DNA of 64,000 nt. It comes from Aureimonas populi. GTDB lineage: Bacteria; Pseudomonadota; Alphaproteobacteria; Rhizobiales; Rhizobiaceae. The stretch's first letter is position 1. Each line of letters begins with the position of its first letter. The notes under the pieces were generated by a model. It was not told the origin of the DNA. It did not search any database and saw only the letters and a program-made list of their open reading frames with translations. Below, piece by piece: positions 16,679 to 25,591 of this stretch. Made by a program: the position numbers and the translations under genes. The stretch is taken from positions 372,001 through 436,000 of the forward strand of contig NZ_CP072611.1 in NCBI RefSeq assembly GCF_017815515.1, written 5' to 3'.

Positions 16679-17869
16679 TTGCCATTCAAAGCGTTCCGCA
16701 CCGCGACCCTTGTCAGCCTCCTTGCCGTCCTGGCGGGCTGCAACATGGTCGTGATGAATCCCTCAGGCGATGTCGCGGCGCGCCAGGCCAGCCTGATTCT
16801 GTGGTCGACGGGCCTGATGCTGCTCATCATCGTGCCCGTCATCGCCTTCACGCTGTTCTTCGCGTGGCGCTATCGCGCGTCCAACAAGGACGCCACCTAC
16901 GATCCGGAATGGAATCACTCCACGCATCTGGAGGTGCTGATCTGGACCGCGCCGCTGATGATCATCATCGCGCTCGGTGCCATGACGTGGCTCTTCACCC
17001 ACCTGCTGGACCCCTATCGCCCGCTCGACCGGATCGACGCGGCGACGCCGGTGACGGAAGAGACGCCCACCCTCGACGTGCAGGTCGTGGCGCTCGACTG
17101 GAAGTGGATGTTCATCTACCCCGAGCTCGGCATCGCCACCGTGAACGAGCTCGCCGCCCCGGTCGATACCCCCATCAACTTCCGGCTGACCTCCTCCTCC
17201 ATCATGAACGCCTTCTACGTGCCGGCGCTCTCGGGCATGATCTACGCCATGCCCGGAATGCAGACGCGGCTGCACGCGGTGATCAACAGCGAAGGCGTCT
17301 ATAACGGGTTCTCGGCCAACTATTCGGGCTCCGGCTTCTCCAACATGCACTTCCAGTTCCTCGGCCTCTCGAACGAGGATTTCGAGGCGTGGGTGGAGCG
17401 CGTGCGCGCCGAGGGCCAGCCTCTCGACCGTGCCCGCTACCTGGAGGTCGAGCAACCCAGCGAGCTCGAGCCGGTCCACTATTATTCGTCGGTCGAGGAC
17501 GGGCTCTACCGCTCCATCGTGAACATGTGCGCCGAGGCTGGGCGCATGTGCGCCGACGAGATGATGCATATCGACATGCAGGGCGGTGCGGGCGTGGACA
17601 GCGTCCACAATCTCGAGCGCCTCATCTACGACGGCAACCGCTCCCACGGCGAGACCGCCGGCTACGGCCCCTCGGGCTATGCCGGCGCGGGGTCCGAGGA
17701 GAGCGAGGCGCCCGGCGCGACCTTCCCGGCGACCGACCGTCCGGCCCGCTCGGACGAGCCGGCCCCCGGCACGTCCGGCTCGCCCGGCGAGGCGCCGCCC
17801 GAGGACGGGGCGCCGGAGGCGCCCGAGGACGACGACGCCTCCCCCGCACCCGACCAGTTGAACAACTGA
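16679..17869 (+). CDS. cyoA: Cytochrome bo3-type ubiquinol oxidase subunit II
   Basis: Subunit II of the proton-pumping quinol oxidase in the inner membrane. A lipoprotein signal ends at the lipobox LAGC (Cys21), which supports the TTG start at 16679. Two membrane helices follow (around residues 39-62 and 83-106), then the periplasmic domain. The segment ANYSGSGFSNMHFQF is the quinol-oxidase version of the region that binds CuA in cytochrome c oxidases; no CuA Cys pair is aligned with it, so the donor is quinol. Odd: after the conserved domain there is a 70-80 residue acidic Pro/Ala/Glu tail (for example GEAPPEDGAPEAPEDDDASP) not found in E. coli CyoA. First gene of the cyoABCD-surf1-regBA-sco operon. 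Confidence 0.95.
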   Translation: MPFKAFRTATLVSLLAVLAGCNMVVMNPSGDVAARQASLILWSTGLMLLIIVPVIAFTLFFAWRYRASNKDATYDPEWNHSTHLEVLIWTAPLMIIIALGAMTWLFTHLLDPYRPLDRIDAATPVTEETPTLDVQVVALDWKWMFIYPELGIATVNELAAPVDTPINFRLTSSSIMNAFYVPALSGMIYAMPGMQTRLHAVINSEGVYNGFSANYSGSGFSNMHFQFLGLSNEDFEAWVERVRAEGQPLDRARYLEVEQPSELEPVHYYSSVEDGLYRSIVNMCAEAGRMCADEMMHIDMQGGAGVDSVHNLERLIYDGNRSHGETAGYGPSGYAGAGSEESEAPGATFPATDRPARSDEPAPGTSGSPGEAPPEDGAPEAPEDDDASPAPDQLNN

Positions 17870-17926
17870 CGCCCGCGCCGGGGCACGGCCCCCGGCAACC
17901 GAAAGCGCAAGGAACCGGATTCCGCC

Positions 17927-19930
17927 ATGTTTCCCAATGTGGGCCTTCAGGAACTGATCTTCGGGCGACTGAGCCTCGGTGCCATCCCCTTCTACGACCC
18001 GGTGATTCTGGTCACGTTCATCGGTGTGGCGATCGGCGGCATCGCCGTGCTCGCCGCCATCACGCGCTATCGCCTGTGGGGCTATCTGTGGACCGAATGG
18101 TTCACCACCGTCGATCACAAGAAGATCGGGATCATGTACATGATCCTGGGCATCGTGATGCTCGTGCGCGGCTTTGCGGACGCGCTTCTCATGCGCGCCC
18201 AGCAGGCCATGGCCTTCGGCGACAACGAGGGCTTCCTGCCCCCGCACCATTACGACCAGATCTTCACGGCGCACGGCGTGATCATGATCTTCTTCGTGGC
18301 CATGCCGCTGGTCACGGGACTGATGAACTACGTCGTCCCGCTGCAGATCGGCGCGCGCGACGTCTCCTTCCCGTTCCTCAACAACTTCTCGTTCTGGATG
18401 ACGGCCGCGGGCGCCATCCTCATCATGATCTCGCTCTTCGTCGGCGAGTTCGCGCGCACCGGCTGGCTCGCCTACCCGCCCCTGTCGGGCGCGGCCTACA
18501 GTCCGGGCGTGGGCGTCGACTATTACCTCTGGGCGCTACAGATAGCGGGCGTGGGAACCACCCTGTCGGGCATCAACCTGATCGTCACCATCGTGAAGAT
18601 GCGCGCGCCAGGCATGGGCATGATGAAGATGCCCATCTTCACCTGGACCTCGCTCTGCACCAACGTCCTGATCGTCGCCTCCTTCCCCGTGCTCACGGTG
18701 GTCATCACGCTGCTGACGCTCGACCGCTACGTGGGAACGAACTTCTTCACGAACGATCTCGGCGGCAGTCCGATGATGTACGTGAACCTCATCTGGATCT
18801 GGGGCCATCCCGAGGTCTACATCCTTATCCTGCCGATCTTCGGCATCTTCTCCGAAGTGGTCTCCACCTATTCCACCAAGCGGCTCTTCGGCTATGTGTC
18901 GATGGTCTACGCCACCGTGGTCATCACCATCCTGTCCTACCTGGTCTGGCTGCACCACTTCTTCACCATGGGAGCGGGCGCGAGCGTCAATTCCTTCTTC
19001 GGCATCACCACGATGATCATCTCGATCCCGACGGGGGCGAAGATCTTCAATTGGCTGTTCACCATGTACAAGGGCCGCATCCGCTACGAGCTGCCCATGA
19101 TGTGGACGATCGGCTTCATGGTGACCTTCACCGTGGGTGGCATGACGGGCGTGCTGCTGGCCGTTCCGCCCGCCGACTTCGTGCTCCACAACTCGCTCTT
19201 CCTCGTCGCCCACTTCCACAACGTCATCATCGGCGGCGTCGTGTTCGGCCTCTTCGCCGGCATCAACTACTGGTTCCCCAAGGCCTTCGGCTTCCGGCTG
19301 GACGAGTTCTGGGGCAAGGTGAGCTTCTGGTTCTGGCTCGTCGGCTACTGGTTCGCCTTCACGCCGCTCTACGTGCTCGGCCTGATGGGCGTCACGCGCC
19401 GCGTGAACCATTTCGACGACCCCTCGCTCCAGATATGGTTCATCATCGCCGCCTTCGGCGCGGTGCTGGTCGCGGTCGGCATCGCCGCCTTCCTGATCCA
19501 GATCTTCGTCAGCATCCGCCGGCGCGATCAGTTGAAGGACGTGACGGGCGATCCCTGGAACGGGCGCACGCTGGAATGGGCGACCTCCTCGCCGCCGCCG
19601 GCATACAACTTCGCCTTCACGCCTCTGGTGCATGAGTCGGATGCGTGGTGGGACATGAAGCGGCGCGGCTACCAGCGTCCGCTCCAGCGCTTCGCGCCCA
19701 TCCACATGCCTCGCAACACGGGCACGGGCGTCATCCTCTCGGCCCTCGCCCTCGCCCTCGGCTTCGGCATGGTGTGGTACATCTGGTGGCTCGCCGCCCT
19801 GTCCTTCGCCGCGATCGTGGTCGTCGCCATCGTCCACACGTTCAACTACGACTGGGACTACTACATCCCCGTGGAAGACGTGGTGAGCGAGGAGAACCGC
19901 CGCACCCAAGCCCTCGCAGCCGGAGCCTGA
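17927..19930 (+). CDS. cyoB: Cytochrome bo3-type ubiquinol oxidase subunit I
   Basis: Catalytic heme-copper subunit (667 residues) that reduces oxygen to water and pumps protons. Visible motifs: [15 protein letters not shown] at the first helices, [16 protein letters not shown] with a heme-ligand His, [17 protein letters not shown] with the CuB-ligand His cross-linked to Tyr, WLHHFFTMG with the two further CuB His ligands, and [16 protein letters not shown] with heme ligands. The length matches CyoB rather than CtaD. It lies 57 bp after cyoA and 5 bp before the cyoC start. Confidence 0.97.
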   Translation: MFPNVGLQELIFGRLSLGAIPFYDPVILVTFIGVAIGGIAVLAAITRYRLWGYLWTEWFTTVDHKKIGIMYMILGIVMLVRGFADALLMRAQQAMAFGDNEGFLPPHHYDQIFTAHGVIMIFFVAMPLVTGLMNYVVPLQIGARDVSFPFLNNFSFWMTAAGAILIMISLFVGEFARTGWLAYPPLSGAAYSPGVGVDYYLWALQIAGVGTTLSGINLIVTIVKMRAPGMGMMKMPIFTWTSLCTNVLIVASFPVLTVVITLLTLDRYVGTNFFTNDLGGSPMMYVNLIWIWGHPEVYILILPIFGIFSEVVSTYSTKRLFGYVSMVYATVVITILSYLVWLHHFFTMGAGASVNSFFGITTMIISIPTGAKIFNWLFTMYKGRIRYELPMMWTIGFMVTFTVGGMTGVLLAVPPADFVLHNSLFLVAHFHNVIIGGVVFGLFAGINYWFPKAFGFRLDEFWGKVSFWFWLVGYWFAFTPLYVLGLMGVTRRVNHFDDPSLQIWFIIAAFGAVLVAVGIAAFLIQIFVSIRRRDQLKDVTGDPWNGRTLEWATSSPPPAYNFAFTPLVHESDAWWDMKRRGYQRPLQRFAPIHMPRNTGTGVILSALALALGFGMVWYIWWLAALSFAAIVVVAIVHTFNYDWDYYIPVEDVVSEENRRTQALAAGA

Positions 19931-19935
19931 ACGCC

Positions 19936-20571
19936 ATGGCGAACGCGCATATCGCATCGACGGCCCCCGGGGAGCCGGTCCGCTTCCACGCGGAGGAGGA
20001 CCATCACGGCGCCTCCGACGGGGGCACCCTGCTCGGCTTCTGGATCTACCTGATGAGCGACTGCCTCATCTTCGCGGTCCTCTTCGCCTGCTACGGCGTC
20101 TACGGCCGGTCCTACGCGGCCGGCCCCTCCGGCGCCGACCTGTTCGACCTGAACCTGGTGGCGGTGGCCACGGCCATGCTGCTTCTCTCCTCGCTCACCT
20201 TCGGCATGGCCATGATCGCCATGCAGAAGGCGCGCCAGGGCGCGATGATGATGTGGCTCGCCCTCACGGGCGTGCTCGGCCTCGTCTTCCTGGGCCTGGA
20301 AATCTACGAGTTCGTCCATCTCATCGAGATCGGCGCGGGCCCGCAGCGCAGCGCCTTCCTCTCGGCTTTCTTCACCCTGGTCGGCACGCACGGCCTGCAT
20401 GTCGCCTTCGGCAGCCTTTGGCTCGGCGTGCTGATGGTGCAGATAGCCCGGCACGGCCTGATCGTGGAAAACCAGCGCCGGTTGATGTGCCTTTCCATGT
20501 TCTGGCACTTCCTCGACGTCGTGTGGATCGGCGTCTTCTCCTTCGTCTACCTGATGGGCTCCCTGGCATGA
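19936..20571 (+). CDS. cyoC: Cytochrome bo3-type ubiquinol oxidase subunit III
   Basis: A 211-residue membrane subunit with five helices, typical of CyoC. The hydrophilic N-terminus MANAHIASTAPGEPVRFHAE leads to LGFWIYLMSDCLIFAVLFACY, the usual first helix block. FFTLVGTHGLHVAFGSLW and MFWHFLDVVWIGVFSFVYL are the conserved later helices. The ATG at 19936 follows cyoB after 5 bp; longer upstream frames are shadows of cyoB. Its TGA overlaps the ATG of cyoD in an ATGA junction. The subunit stabilises subunit I and shapes the oxygen and proton access paths. Confidence 0.96.
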   Translation: MANAHIASTAPGEPVRFHAEEDHHGASDGGTLLGFWIYLMSDCLIFAVLFACYGVYGRSYAAGPSGADLFDLNLVAVATAMLLLSSLTFGMAMIAMQKARQGAMMMWLALTGVLGLVFLGLEIYEFVHLIEIGAGPQRSAFLSAFFTLVGTHGLHVAFGSLWLGVLMVQIARHGLIVENQRRLMCLSMFWHFLDVVWIGVFSFVYLMGSLA

Positions 20572-20969
20572 GCGATCATTCCCACTCCGCCTCCGCCCAT
20601 GCCGACGCCCACGGGGCGCACGGGCATGACGAGCACGCCCATGGAACGGTGAAGGGCTACCTGATCGGCTTCGCCCTTTCGGTTCTGCTCACCGCCGTTC
20701 CCTTCGCCCTCGTCATGGGCGACTTCGCCATCGACAGCCAGGTGATCGGCCTCGTCATCATGGGCTTTGCCGTGGTGCAGATCGTCGTCCACATGGTCTA
20801 CTTCCTGCACATGAACACGCATTCGGAAGGCGGGTGGAACATCCTGGCGCTGATGTTCACCATCGTCATCACGGTGATCATGCTCGCCGGCTCGCTCTGG
20901 GTCATGTACCATCTGAACGTCAACATGATGATGCCGATGGGCGGCGTCGCGGATCAAGCGATACCGTGA
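20568..20969 (+). CDS. cyoD: Cytochrome bo3-type ubiquinol oxidase subunit IV
   Basis: A 133-residue subunit with three membrane helices. The N-terminus is very His-rich (HSHSASAHADAHGAHGHDEHAHG), then VKGYLIGFALSVLLTAVPFAL, the family-typical VVQIVVHMVYFLHMN, and a last helix ending LAGSLWVMYHLN. It overlaps cyoC by ATGA and its own TGA overlaps the GTG of surf1. CyoD assists assembly of the oxidase. The His-rich start could bind copper or other metal, but this is inference. Confidence 0.95.
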   Translation: MSDHSHSASAHADAHGAHGHDEHAHGTVKGYLIGFALSVLLTAVPFALVMGDFAIDSQVIGLVIMGFAVVQIVVHMVYFLHMNTHSEGGWNILALMFTIVITVIMLAGSLWVMYHLNVNMMMPMGGVADQAIP

Positions 20970-21745
20970 GCGAGGCGCGGGCGGCGGGCGGAGAACGCGG
21001 CGCGCGCTCCAGGCGCGCCGTCCTCGCCGTCCTGGCGGCCGGCGCGCTTCTTTCCATGGCCTTTGCCGGGCTCGGCGCCTGGCAGGTGCAGCGCCTGTTC
21101 TGGAAGCTCGACCTCATCGAGCGGGTAGACAGCCGCATCCATGCAGAGCCCGCTCCGCCGCCCGGGCCCGAGCGCTGGGCCGATATCGCGGCCTCGTCGG
21201 ACGAGTACCGGAACCTGCGGCTGGCAGGCCGCTTTCTGCATGAGCAGGAAACGCTCGTCCAGGCGCTGACCGAGCGCGGCGCGGGCTTCTGGGTGCTCAC
21301 GCCGATGGTGCAGGGCGATGGCCATGCGATCCTCGTCAATCGCGGTTTCGTGCCGCCGGAGCGGCGCGACCCGGCCACGCGGGCCGAGGGCCGGATGGAG
21401 GGCGAGACCACCGTCACCGGCCTTCTGCGCATCTCCGAGCCGGGTGGCGGCTTCCTGCGCGAGAACGACCCGCAGGCCGATCGCTGGTTCTCGCGCGACG
21501 TGGCCGCCATCGCGGCGGCGCGCGGGCTGGAACGCGCCGCGCCCTTCTTCGTGGATGCCGACGCCACGCCCAATCCGGGCGGCCTCCCGGTGGGCGGCCT
21601 CACCGTCGTTTCCTTCCGCAACCACCATCTGGTCTACGCGCTGACATGGTTCGCGCTCGCCCTGATGGTCGCCGGCGCCACCCTTTACGTCGTGCGTTAC
21701 GAGCGTCGGCAGCGCGCCGCGCCCGCGCGCGAGGCCGGGCATTGA
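20966..21745 (+). CDS. SURF1-family oxidase assembly protein
   Basis: A 259-residue SURF1/Shy1 family protein that helps insert heme or assemble subunit I of heme-copper oxidases. N-terminal helix AVLAVLAAGALLSMAFAGLGAWQVQRLFWK, with the family G-x-WQ-x-x-R block; central YRNLRLAGRF; later ILVNRGFVPPERRD; C-terminal helix YALTWFALALMVAGATLYVV. The start is the GTG at 20966 inside the cyoD stop (GTGA). The longer frame from 20834 is inside cyoD and rejected. It ends in a TTGA junction with the kinase gene. Presence in a quinol oxidase operon fits a role specific to this oxidase. Confidence 0.93.
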   Translation: MSEARAAGGERGARSRRAVLAVLAAGALLSMAFAGLGAWQVQRLFWKLDLIERVDSRIHAEPAPPPGPERWADIAASSDEYRNLRLAGRFLHEQETLVQALTERGAGFWVLTPMVQGDGHAILVNRGFVPPERRDPATRAEGRMEGETTVTGLLRISEPGGGFLRENDPQADRWFSRDVAAIAAARGLERAAPFFVDADATPNPGGLPVGGLTVVSFRNHHLVYALTWFALALMVAGATLYVVRYERRQRAAPAREAGH

Positions 21746-23061
21746 GCGGCCCGCGCGAGCACGCGGCCGGCGGCTTCCTGGCCTCGCAGGACGACCCCAC
21801 CGGGCGCCGCAACCTTCGCCTTCTCGTTCATCTGCGCTGGATCGCGGTGGCCGGCCAGGTCGCCAGCATCGCAGCGGTCGTCCTTCTCTTCGGCGCCGAG
21901 CTTCCCTGGCGGTGGATGGCCTTCGTCGTCGTTGCGCTGGTGGCCCTGAACCTCCTCAGCCTCCTGCGCCTGCGGCTCGACAGGCCCGTGCGCAATGCCG
22001 AGCTGTTCGCCTCGCTCCTGCTCGACGTCGGCGCCCTCACCATGCAGCTCTATCTCAGCGGCGGCGCGGGCAATCCCTTCGCCTTCCTCTATCTTCTCCA
22101 GGTCGCGCTCGGGGCGGTGATGCTCGACGTGCGCTCCACCATGATCCTGTTTCTCACCACGGTGCTCTGCTTCGTGGCGCTGAGCGTCGCCCACGTCCCG
22201 CTCGACATGCTGGAAACGGCCGTCTCCTCTTCCATCACCCTGCAAACGGTCGGGCTGGTGATCTGCTTTGCGATCAATGCCGGGCTGATCGTCTTCTTCG
22301 TCACCCGCGTGGCCGCCAACATCCGCGAGCGCGACGCGCGCCTGTCCGACCTGCGCCAGCGCGCGGCGGAGGAAGACCATATCGTGCGCATGGGCCTTCT
22401 GGCCTCCGGCGCCGCGCACGAACTGGGCACGCCGCTCTCGACCGTGGCGATCATCCTGGGCGACTGGCGGCGTATGCCGTTCGTGAAGGAGACGCCGGGC
22501 CTCCTGGGGGAGATCGAGACGATGCAGGCCGAGGTCCAGCGCTGCAAGTCGATCGTCAGCGGCATCCTTCTGTCGGCGGGCGAGGCGAGAGGCGAATCGG
22601 CGCAGGAGACGACCATCGCCGAGTTCTTCGACGGCTTGGTCGAGGAATGGGCCGAGCGGCATCCGGGCGTCGACCTCGACTATTCCCGCCGGGTGGAGGG
22701 CGATATCGCCATCGTGCTCGATTCCACCCTGCGCCAGGCCATCGCCAACATCCTGGACAATGCCTTCGAGGTCTCGCCCGGGAGGATCGGCCTCGATGTC
22801 TCGCGCGCGGGCGGCACGCTGAAGGTCAGGACGCAGGATGAGGGGCCCGGCTTCGACCCCGCCATCCTGAAGTCCCTCGGCCGGCCCTACCAGTCCACCA
22901 AGGAGCGGCCGGGTCGCGGTCTTGGCCTGTTCTTCGCCATCAACACGTTGCGCAAGCTCGGCGGCAATGTGGAGGCCGTCAACGGCCGCGAAGGCGGAGC
23001 CGCCGTCACGCTGCTTCTACCGCTGGAGCCGCTCATGATCGCGCCGGAGACGCTGCGATGA
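21742..23061 (+). CDS. regB: Redox-sensing histidine kinase, RegB/PrrB/ActS family
   Basis: A 439-residue kinase with a six-helix membrane sensor. GGAGNPF at residues 107-113 is the conserved ubiquinone-binding heptad of RegB. The phosphoacceptor His226 lies in GAAHELGTPLSTVAIIL, and Cys268 in AEVQRCKSIV corresponds to the redox-active Cys265 of RegB. The ATPase part has NILDNAFEVSP, DEGPGFDP and GRGLGLFFAINTL. The TTG at 21742 is placed within the surf1 stop (TTGA), giving a first residue just before SGPREHAAGG; longer frames lie in surf1. Known role: in reduced conditions it phosphorylates RegA; oxidised quinone and Cys oxidation switch it off. Here it is encoded inside the operon of the quinol oxidase that oxidises its signal molecule. 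Confidence 0.93.
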   Translation: MSGPREHAAGGFLASQDDPTGRRNLRLLVHLRWIAVAGQVASIAAVVLLFGAELPWRWMAFVVVALVALNLLSLLRLRLDRPVRNAELFASLLLDVGALTMQLYLSGGAGNPFAFLYLLQVALGAVMLDVRSTMILFLTTVLCFVALSVAHVPLDMLETAVSSSITLQTVGLVICFAINAGLIVFFVTRVAANIRERDARLSDLRQRAAEEDHIVRMGLLASGAAHELGTPLSTVAIILGDWRRMPFVKETPGLLGEIETMQAEVQRCKSIVSGILLSAGEARGESAQETTIAEFFDGLVEEWAERHPGVDLDYSRRVEGDIAIVLDSTLRQAIANILDNAFEVSPGRIGLDVSRAGGTLKVRTQDEGPGFDPAILKSLGRPYQSTKERPGRGLGLFFAINTLRKLGGNVEAVNGREGGAAVTLLLPLEPLMIAPETLR

Positions 23062-23588
23062 CGGAGCGCCTCCTCGTGGTCGTGGACGACGACGCCGCCT
23101 TCGCCAGCACGCTGGCCCGCTCCTTCGAGCGGCGCGGCTACGTGGTGCGGATCGCGCCGGACCTGCCCTCTCTCATGGCGCTTCTGGAAACGGAAACGCC
23201 CGGCTACGCCGTCGTCGATCTCAAGCTCGAGGGGGCCTCGGGCCTGGCCTGCGTGCAGGCGCTTCATGCCCACGACCCGGACATGCTGATCGTGGTGCTC
23301 ACCGGCTTCGCCAGCATCGCCACGGCGGTGGAGGCCATCAAGCTCGGCGCCTGCCACTACCTTGCCAAGCCGTCCAACACCGACGATATCGAGAATGCCT
23401 TCGGCCGGGCGGAGGGCGACGCCGACGTTCCGCTCACGAACCGGCCCACATCCATCAAGACGCTGGAATGGGAGCGCATCCACGAAGTGCTCGCCGAGAC
23501 GGATTTCAACATCTCGGAAGCGGCGCGGCGCCTCGGGCTCCACCGCCGCACCCTCGCGCGCAAGCTTCTCAAGCGGCCCGTGCGATGA
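23058..23588 (+). CDS. regA: Response regulator, RegA/PrrA/ActR family
   Basis: A 176-residue DNA-binding response regulator. The receiver has the acidic pocket VVDDD at residues 8-12, the phosphoacceptor Asp54 (AVVDLKLEGASG), and Lys at HYLAKPSN. After a short Pro-containing linker, the C-terminus has the Fis-type helix-turn-helix ISEAARRLGLHRRTLARKLLKRP, nearly invariant in the family. It overlaps regB by ATGA. Family knowledge: it controls respiration, nitrogen and carbon fixation and photosynthesis genes in response to redox. It probably regulates its own operon. Confidence 0.95.
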   Translation: MTERLLVVVDDDAAFASTLARSFERRGYVVRIAPDLPSLMALLETETPGYAVVDLKLEGASGLACVQALHAHDPDMLIVVLTGFASIATAVEAIKLGACHYLAKPSNTDDIENAFGRAEGDADVPLTNRPTSIKTLEWERIHEVLAETDFNISEAARRLGLHRRTLARKLLKRPVR

Positions 23589-23659
23589 GTCCCGGCCCGG
23601 CGCGCCATGGAAAAGCCGTCCGGCATGAGATCCCCCCTTCCCTCCCGCAGGAGACCGAC

Positions 23660-24253
23660 ATGACCAAGGGAGCCAACCGCATTCTCGCCCTGGGCGCCGT
23701 CGGCGCCTTTCTCGCCGTCCTGCTCGGGATCATCGGCTGGACGGCCATGGCGCGCCCGCAAGGCTCGCCGAATACGAACTTCCAGCTCACCAGCACGCAG
23801 GGCGGCACGGTCGACGAATCCATTTTCACGGGCCGCCCCTCGATCGTCTATTTCGGCTACACTCACTGCCCCGAGGTCTGCCCGACGACGCTGGCCGAGA
23901 TGGCGTACTGGCTGGAGGAGCTCGGGCCGGAAGGGGAATCGCTTCAGGCGCTGTTCTTCACCATCGACCCCGAACGCGACACGCTGGATGTGCTCACGCC
24001 CTATGTGGCGGCCTTCTCGGACCGGATTCTGGGCATCACCGGCTCACCGCAGGAGGTGCGCAAGCTCACCGAGGGATGGCTCGTCACGGCCGAGCAGAAA
24101 AGCTCGCCGGAAAGCTACAGCATGCGCCACACCACCTCGCTCCTGCTGGTGGGCGCGAACGGGCGCCTGGCCGGCCTCATCCCCTACGGCACTGGCCCCG
24201 ACGAGGCGATGGGCAAGATCCGCGACGTCCTGCTCGCCCCCGCGCGCTCCTGA
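23660..24253 (+). CDS. SCO1/SenC/PrrC copper chaperone
   Basis: A 197-residue membrane-anchored thioredoxin-fold protein that delivers copper or performs thiol reduction during oxidase assembly. N-terminal helix (residues about 8-29), then FGYTHCPEVCPTTLAEM with the CxxxC pair Cys70/Cys74, TIDPERDTLDVLTPYV, and the third copper ligand His157 in YSMRHTTSLLLV. I start at ATG 23660 because AGGAG lies 7 bp upstream; an ATG at 23585 that overlaps the regA stop would add 25 residues. A SenC-type gene adjacent to regBA is common in alphaproteobacteria. Quinol oxidases lack CuA, so its copper target could be CuB. Confidence 0.92.
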   Translation: MTKGANRILALGAVGAFLAVLLGIIGWTAMARPQGSPNTNFQLTSTQGGTVDESIFTGRPSIVYFGYTHCPEVCPTTLAEMAYWLEELGPEGESLQALFFTIDPERDTLDVLTPYVAAFSDRILGITGSPQEVRKLTEGWLVTAEQKSSPESYSMRHTTSLLLVGANGRLAGLIPYGTGPDEAMGKIRDVLLAPARS

Positions 24254-24349
24254 AACCCCGCGAGAGGCGATATCGCGAACACCCGGCGCCGGATCGAATC
24301 GACCGTCCCGATGGTTGTGCCTTGCAACAACATCGGGAAGGGACAGACA

Positions 24350-24739
24350 ATGAGCGCCGCAGAAGAACTCCATCCGCCCTCCGTGCTGGTGGTCGAAGAT
24401 GAAGTGCTGGTCCGCATGATGCTCGTGGACGTGCTCGAGGAGGCCGGATTTCGCGTCCATGCCGCCGAAACGGCTGTGGAAGGCGTGCGCGAGCTGGACC
24501 GGCATCCCGAGATCGTCGGCCTCCTGACCGATGTCGAGACGCCCGGCCCGGTGGACGGGATCGCGCTTGCCAGGATCACGCATGAGCGCCATCCCGATGC
24601 GGCGGTGGTGGTCATGTCCGGCCGCAAGCGGCCCGGCTCGGGCGAGCTGCCGCCCAATGCGCGCTTCTTCGGCAAGCCCTATGTGCCGGACGACATCATC
24701 GAGGCCCTGCACGAGATGATGCTTCGCGAGCGTGCATGA
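24350..24739 (+). CDS. Single-domain response regulator
   Basis: A 129-residue receiver domain with no output domain. SVLVVEDEVLVRMML forms the acidic pocket, Asp61 in LLTDVETPGPVDGIAL is the expected phosphoacceptor, VVMSGRK has the Ser/Thr switch position, and FFGKPYVPDDI contains the conserved Lys. GGGAAGGGA precedes the ATG. This CheY-like type (as in FixJ-receiver proteins of rhizobia) is often a phosphate carrier for HWE-type kinases. No kinase is adjacent; an HWE kinase lies at 43549. It is 96 bp downstream of the sco gene and probably separately transcribed. Confidence 0.88.
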   Translation: MSAAEELHPPSVLVVEDEVLVRMMLVDVLEEAGFRVHAAETAVEGVRELDRHPEIVGLLTDVETPGPVDGIALARITHERHPDAAVVVMSGRKRPGSGELPPNARFFGKPYVPDDIIEALHEMMLRERA

Positions 24740-24760
24740 GGCGGAGCCGGGCGAGGGAGG

Positions 24761-24777
24761 AAGGGCGGCCCGCCCTT
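24761..24777. terminator. Possible bidirectional terminator
   Basis: AAGGGCGG (24761-24768) and CCGCCCTT (24770-24777) form a compact inverted repeat between the convergent ends of the receiver gene and exoD, followed by TTTC on the plus strand. The stem is short once a loop is allowed for, and the T-run is weak. Confidence 0.4.
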
Positions 24778-24784
24778 TCGGCTT

Positions 24785-25378
24785 TCAGAAGAGCCAGAAA
24801 TAGACCCCTCCCCCGATCAGCCCGAAGAAGACGATGAGGCCGAAGATCATCAGCACGCCGTCGCGCAGGGTGATCGCAAGGCCGAAGAGCGAGATCACCA
24901 GCCCGGCGGTCGTGGCCAGGAAGGGGACGATCTCCAGCGGCGGCATGGTGATGGCGACGAGGAAGCAGATGAGGGCCGCGCCGCGCACCGCCCATTCCTC
25001 GGTGGCGAAGGAGAGGCGCGGCCCCACCCCCTTGTCCACCCAGCGGGCGATGGGCCGCAGGAACGAGATGGCCTTTTCCACGCGCGAGCGGTTCAGCGCC
25101 GCCCCGGACATGCGGCGCGGCAGCCAGAGCTTTCGCCGCCCCACCACGAGCTGGATCGAGATCAGCGCCACCAGCAGCCCGATGATGGAGGGTATGGTCG
25201 GAATGCCCGTCAGGGGCGAGACGGCCAGAAGCCCCGGAACGAGGATGACCGGGCCGAAGGCGTTCTCGCCGGCCATGTCCTGGATCGTGTCCAGCGAAAC
25301 CTCGCCGTCCCCCCGCGCGCGCTCCTCGATCGTGTCGAGAAGCTCCATCAGGCTTTGAAAGTCTTCGTTCCGCGCCAA
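24785..25378 (-). CDS. exoD: Exopolysaccharide synthesis protein ExoD family
   Basis: A 197-residue membrane protein of the ExoD family, first described in Sinorhizobium as affecting exopolysaccharide production and alkali tolerance. It has the family blocks GENAFGPVILVPGLLAVSPL and TGIPTIPSIIGLLVALISIQL, the basic segment GRRKLWLPRRM, and two further hydrophobic stretches ending with IVFFGLIGGGVYFWLF. Start is uncertain: a TTG at 25378 has GGAG 7-8 bp upstream and fits the usual N-terminus, while an in-frame ATG at 25348 lacks a ribosome site. The molecular function is not known. Confidence 0.85.
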   Translation of the reverse strand: MARNEDFQSLMELLDTIEERARGDGEVSLDTIQDMAGENAFGPVILVPGLLAVSPLTGIPTIPSIIGLLVALISIQLVVGRRKLWLPRRMSGAALNRSRVEKAISFLRPIARWVDKGVGPRLSFATEEWAVRGAALICFLVAITMPPLEIVPFLATTAGLVISLFGLAITLRDGVLMIFGLIVFFGLIGGGVYFWLF

Positions 25379-25496
25379 GGCCCCGCTCCGCTGCTGCTCG
25401 CCCGTAATCTGGAAGCCTCATGTTGCACGGCAAGATCGCGCTCCGGCCAAGTGGCGAAGGCGGAAGATGAGCGTCGGCGCGCCGTGTCCCGGCGCG

Positions 25497-25529
25497 AAAA
25501 GGCCCCGGCATCGTGCGATGCCGGGGCCT
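25497..25529 (-). terminator. Intrinsic terminator of the flagellin gene
   Basis: A 14-base perfect inverted repeat (25500-25513 and 25516-25529, GGCCCCGGCATCG arms) is followed on the minus strand by TTTT at 25500-25497. It lies 62 bp after the flagellin stop codon in the correct orientation. This is the clearest intrinsic terminator in the window. Confidence 0.85.
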
Positions 25530-25591
25530 CGTTGCCGAAGGGCCGTGTGCGGGCGTTGCCGCCCTCACTTAGCCCCGCTTTCGCTATCGGC

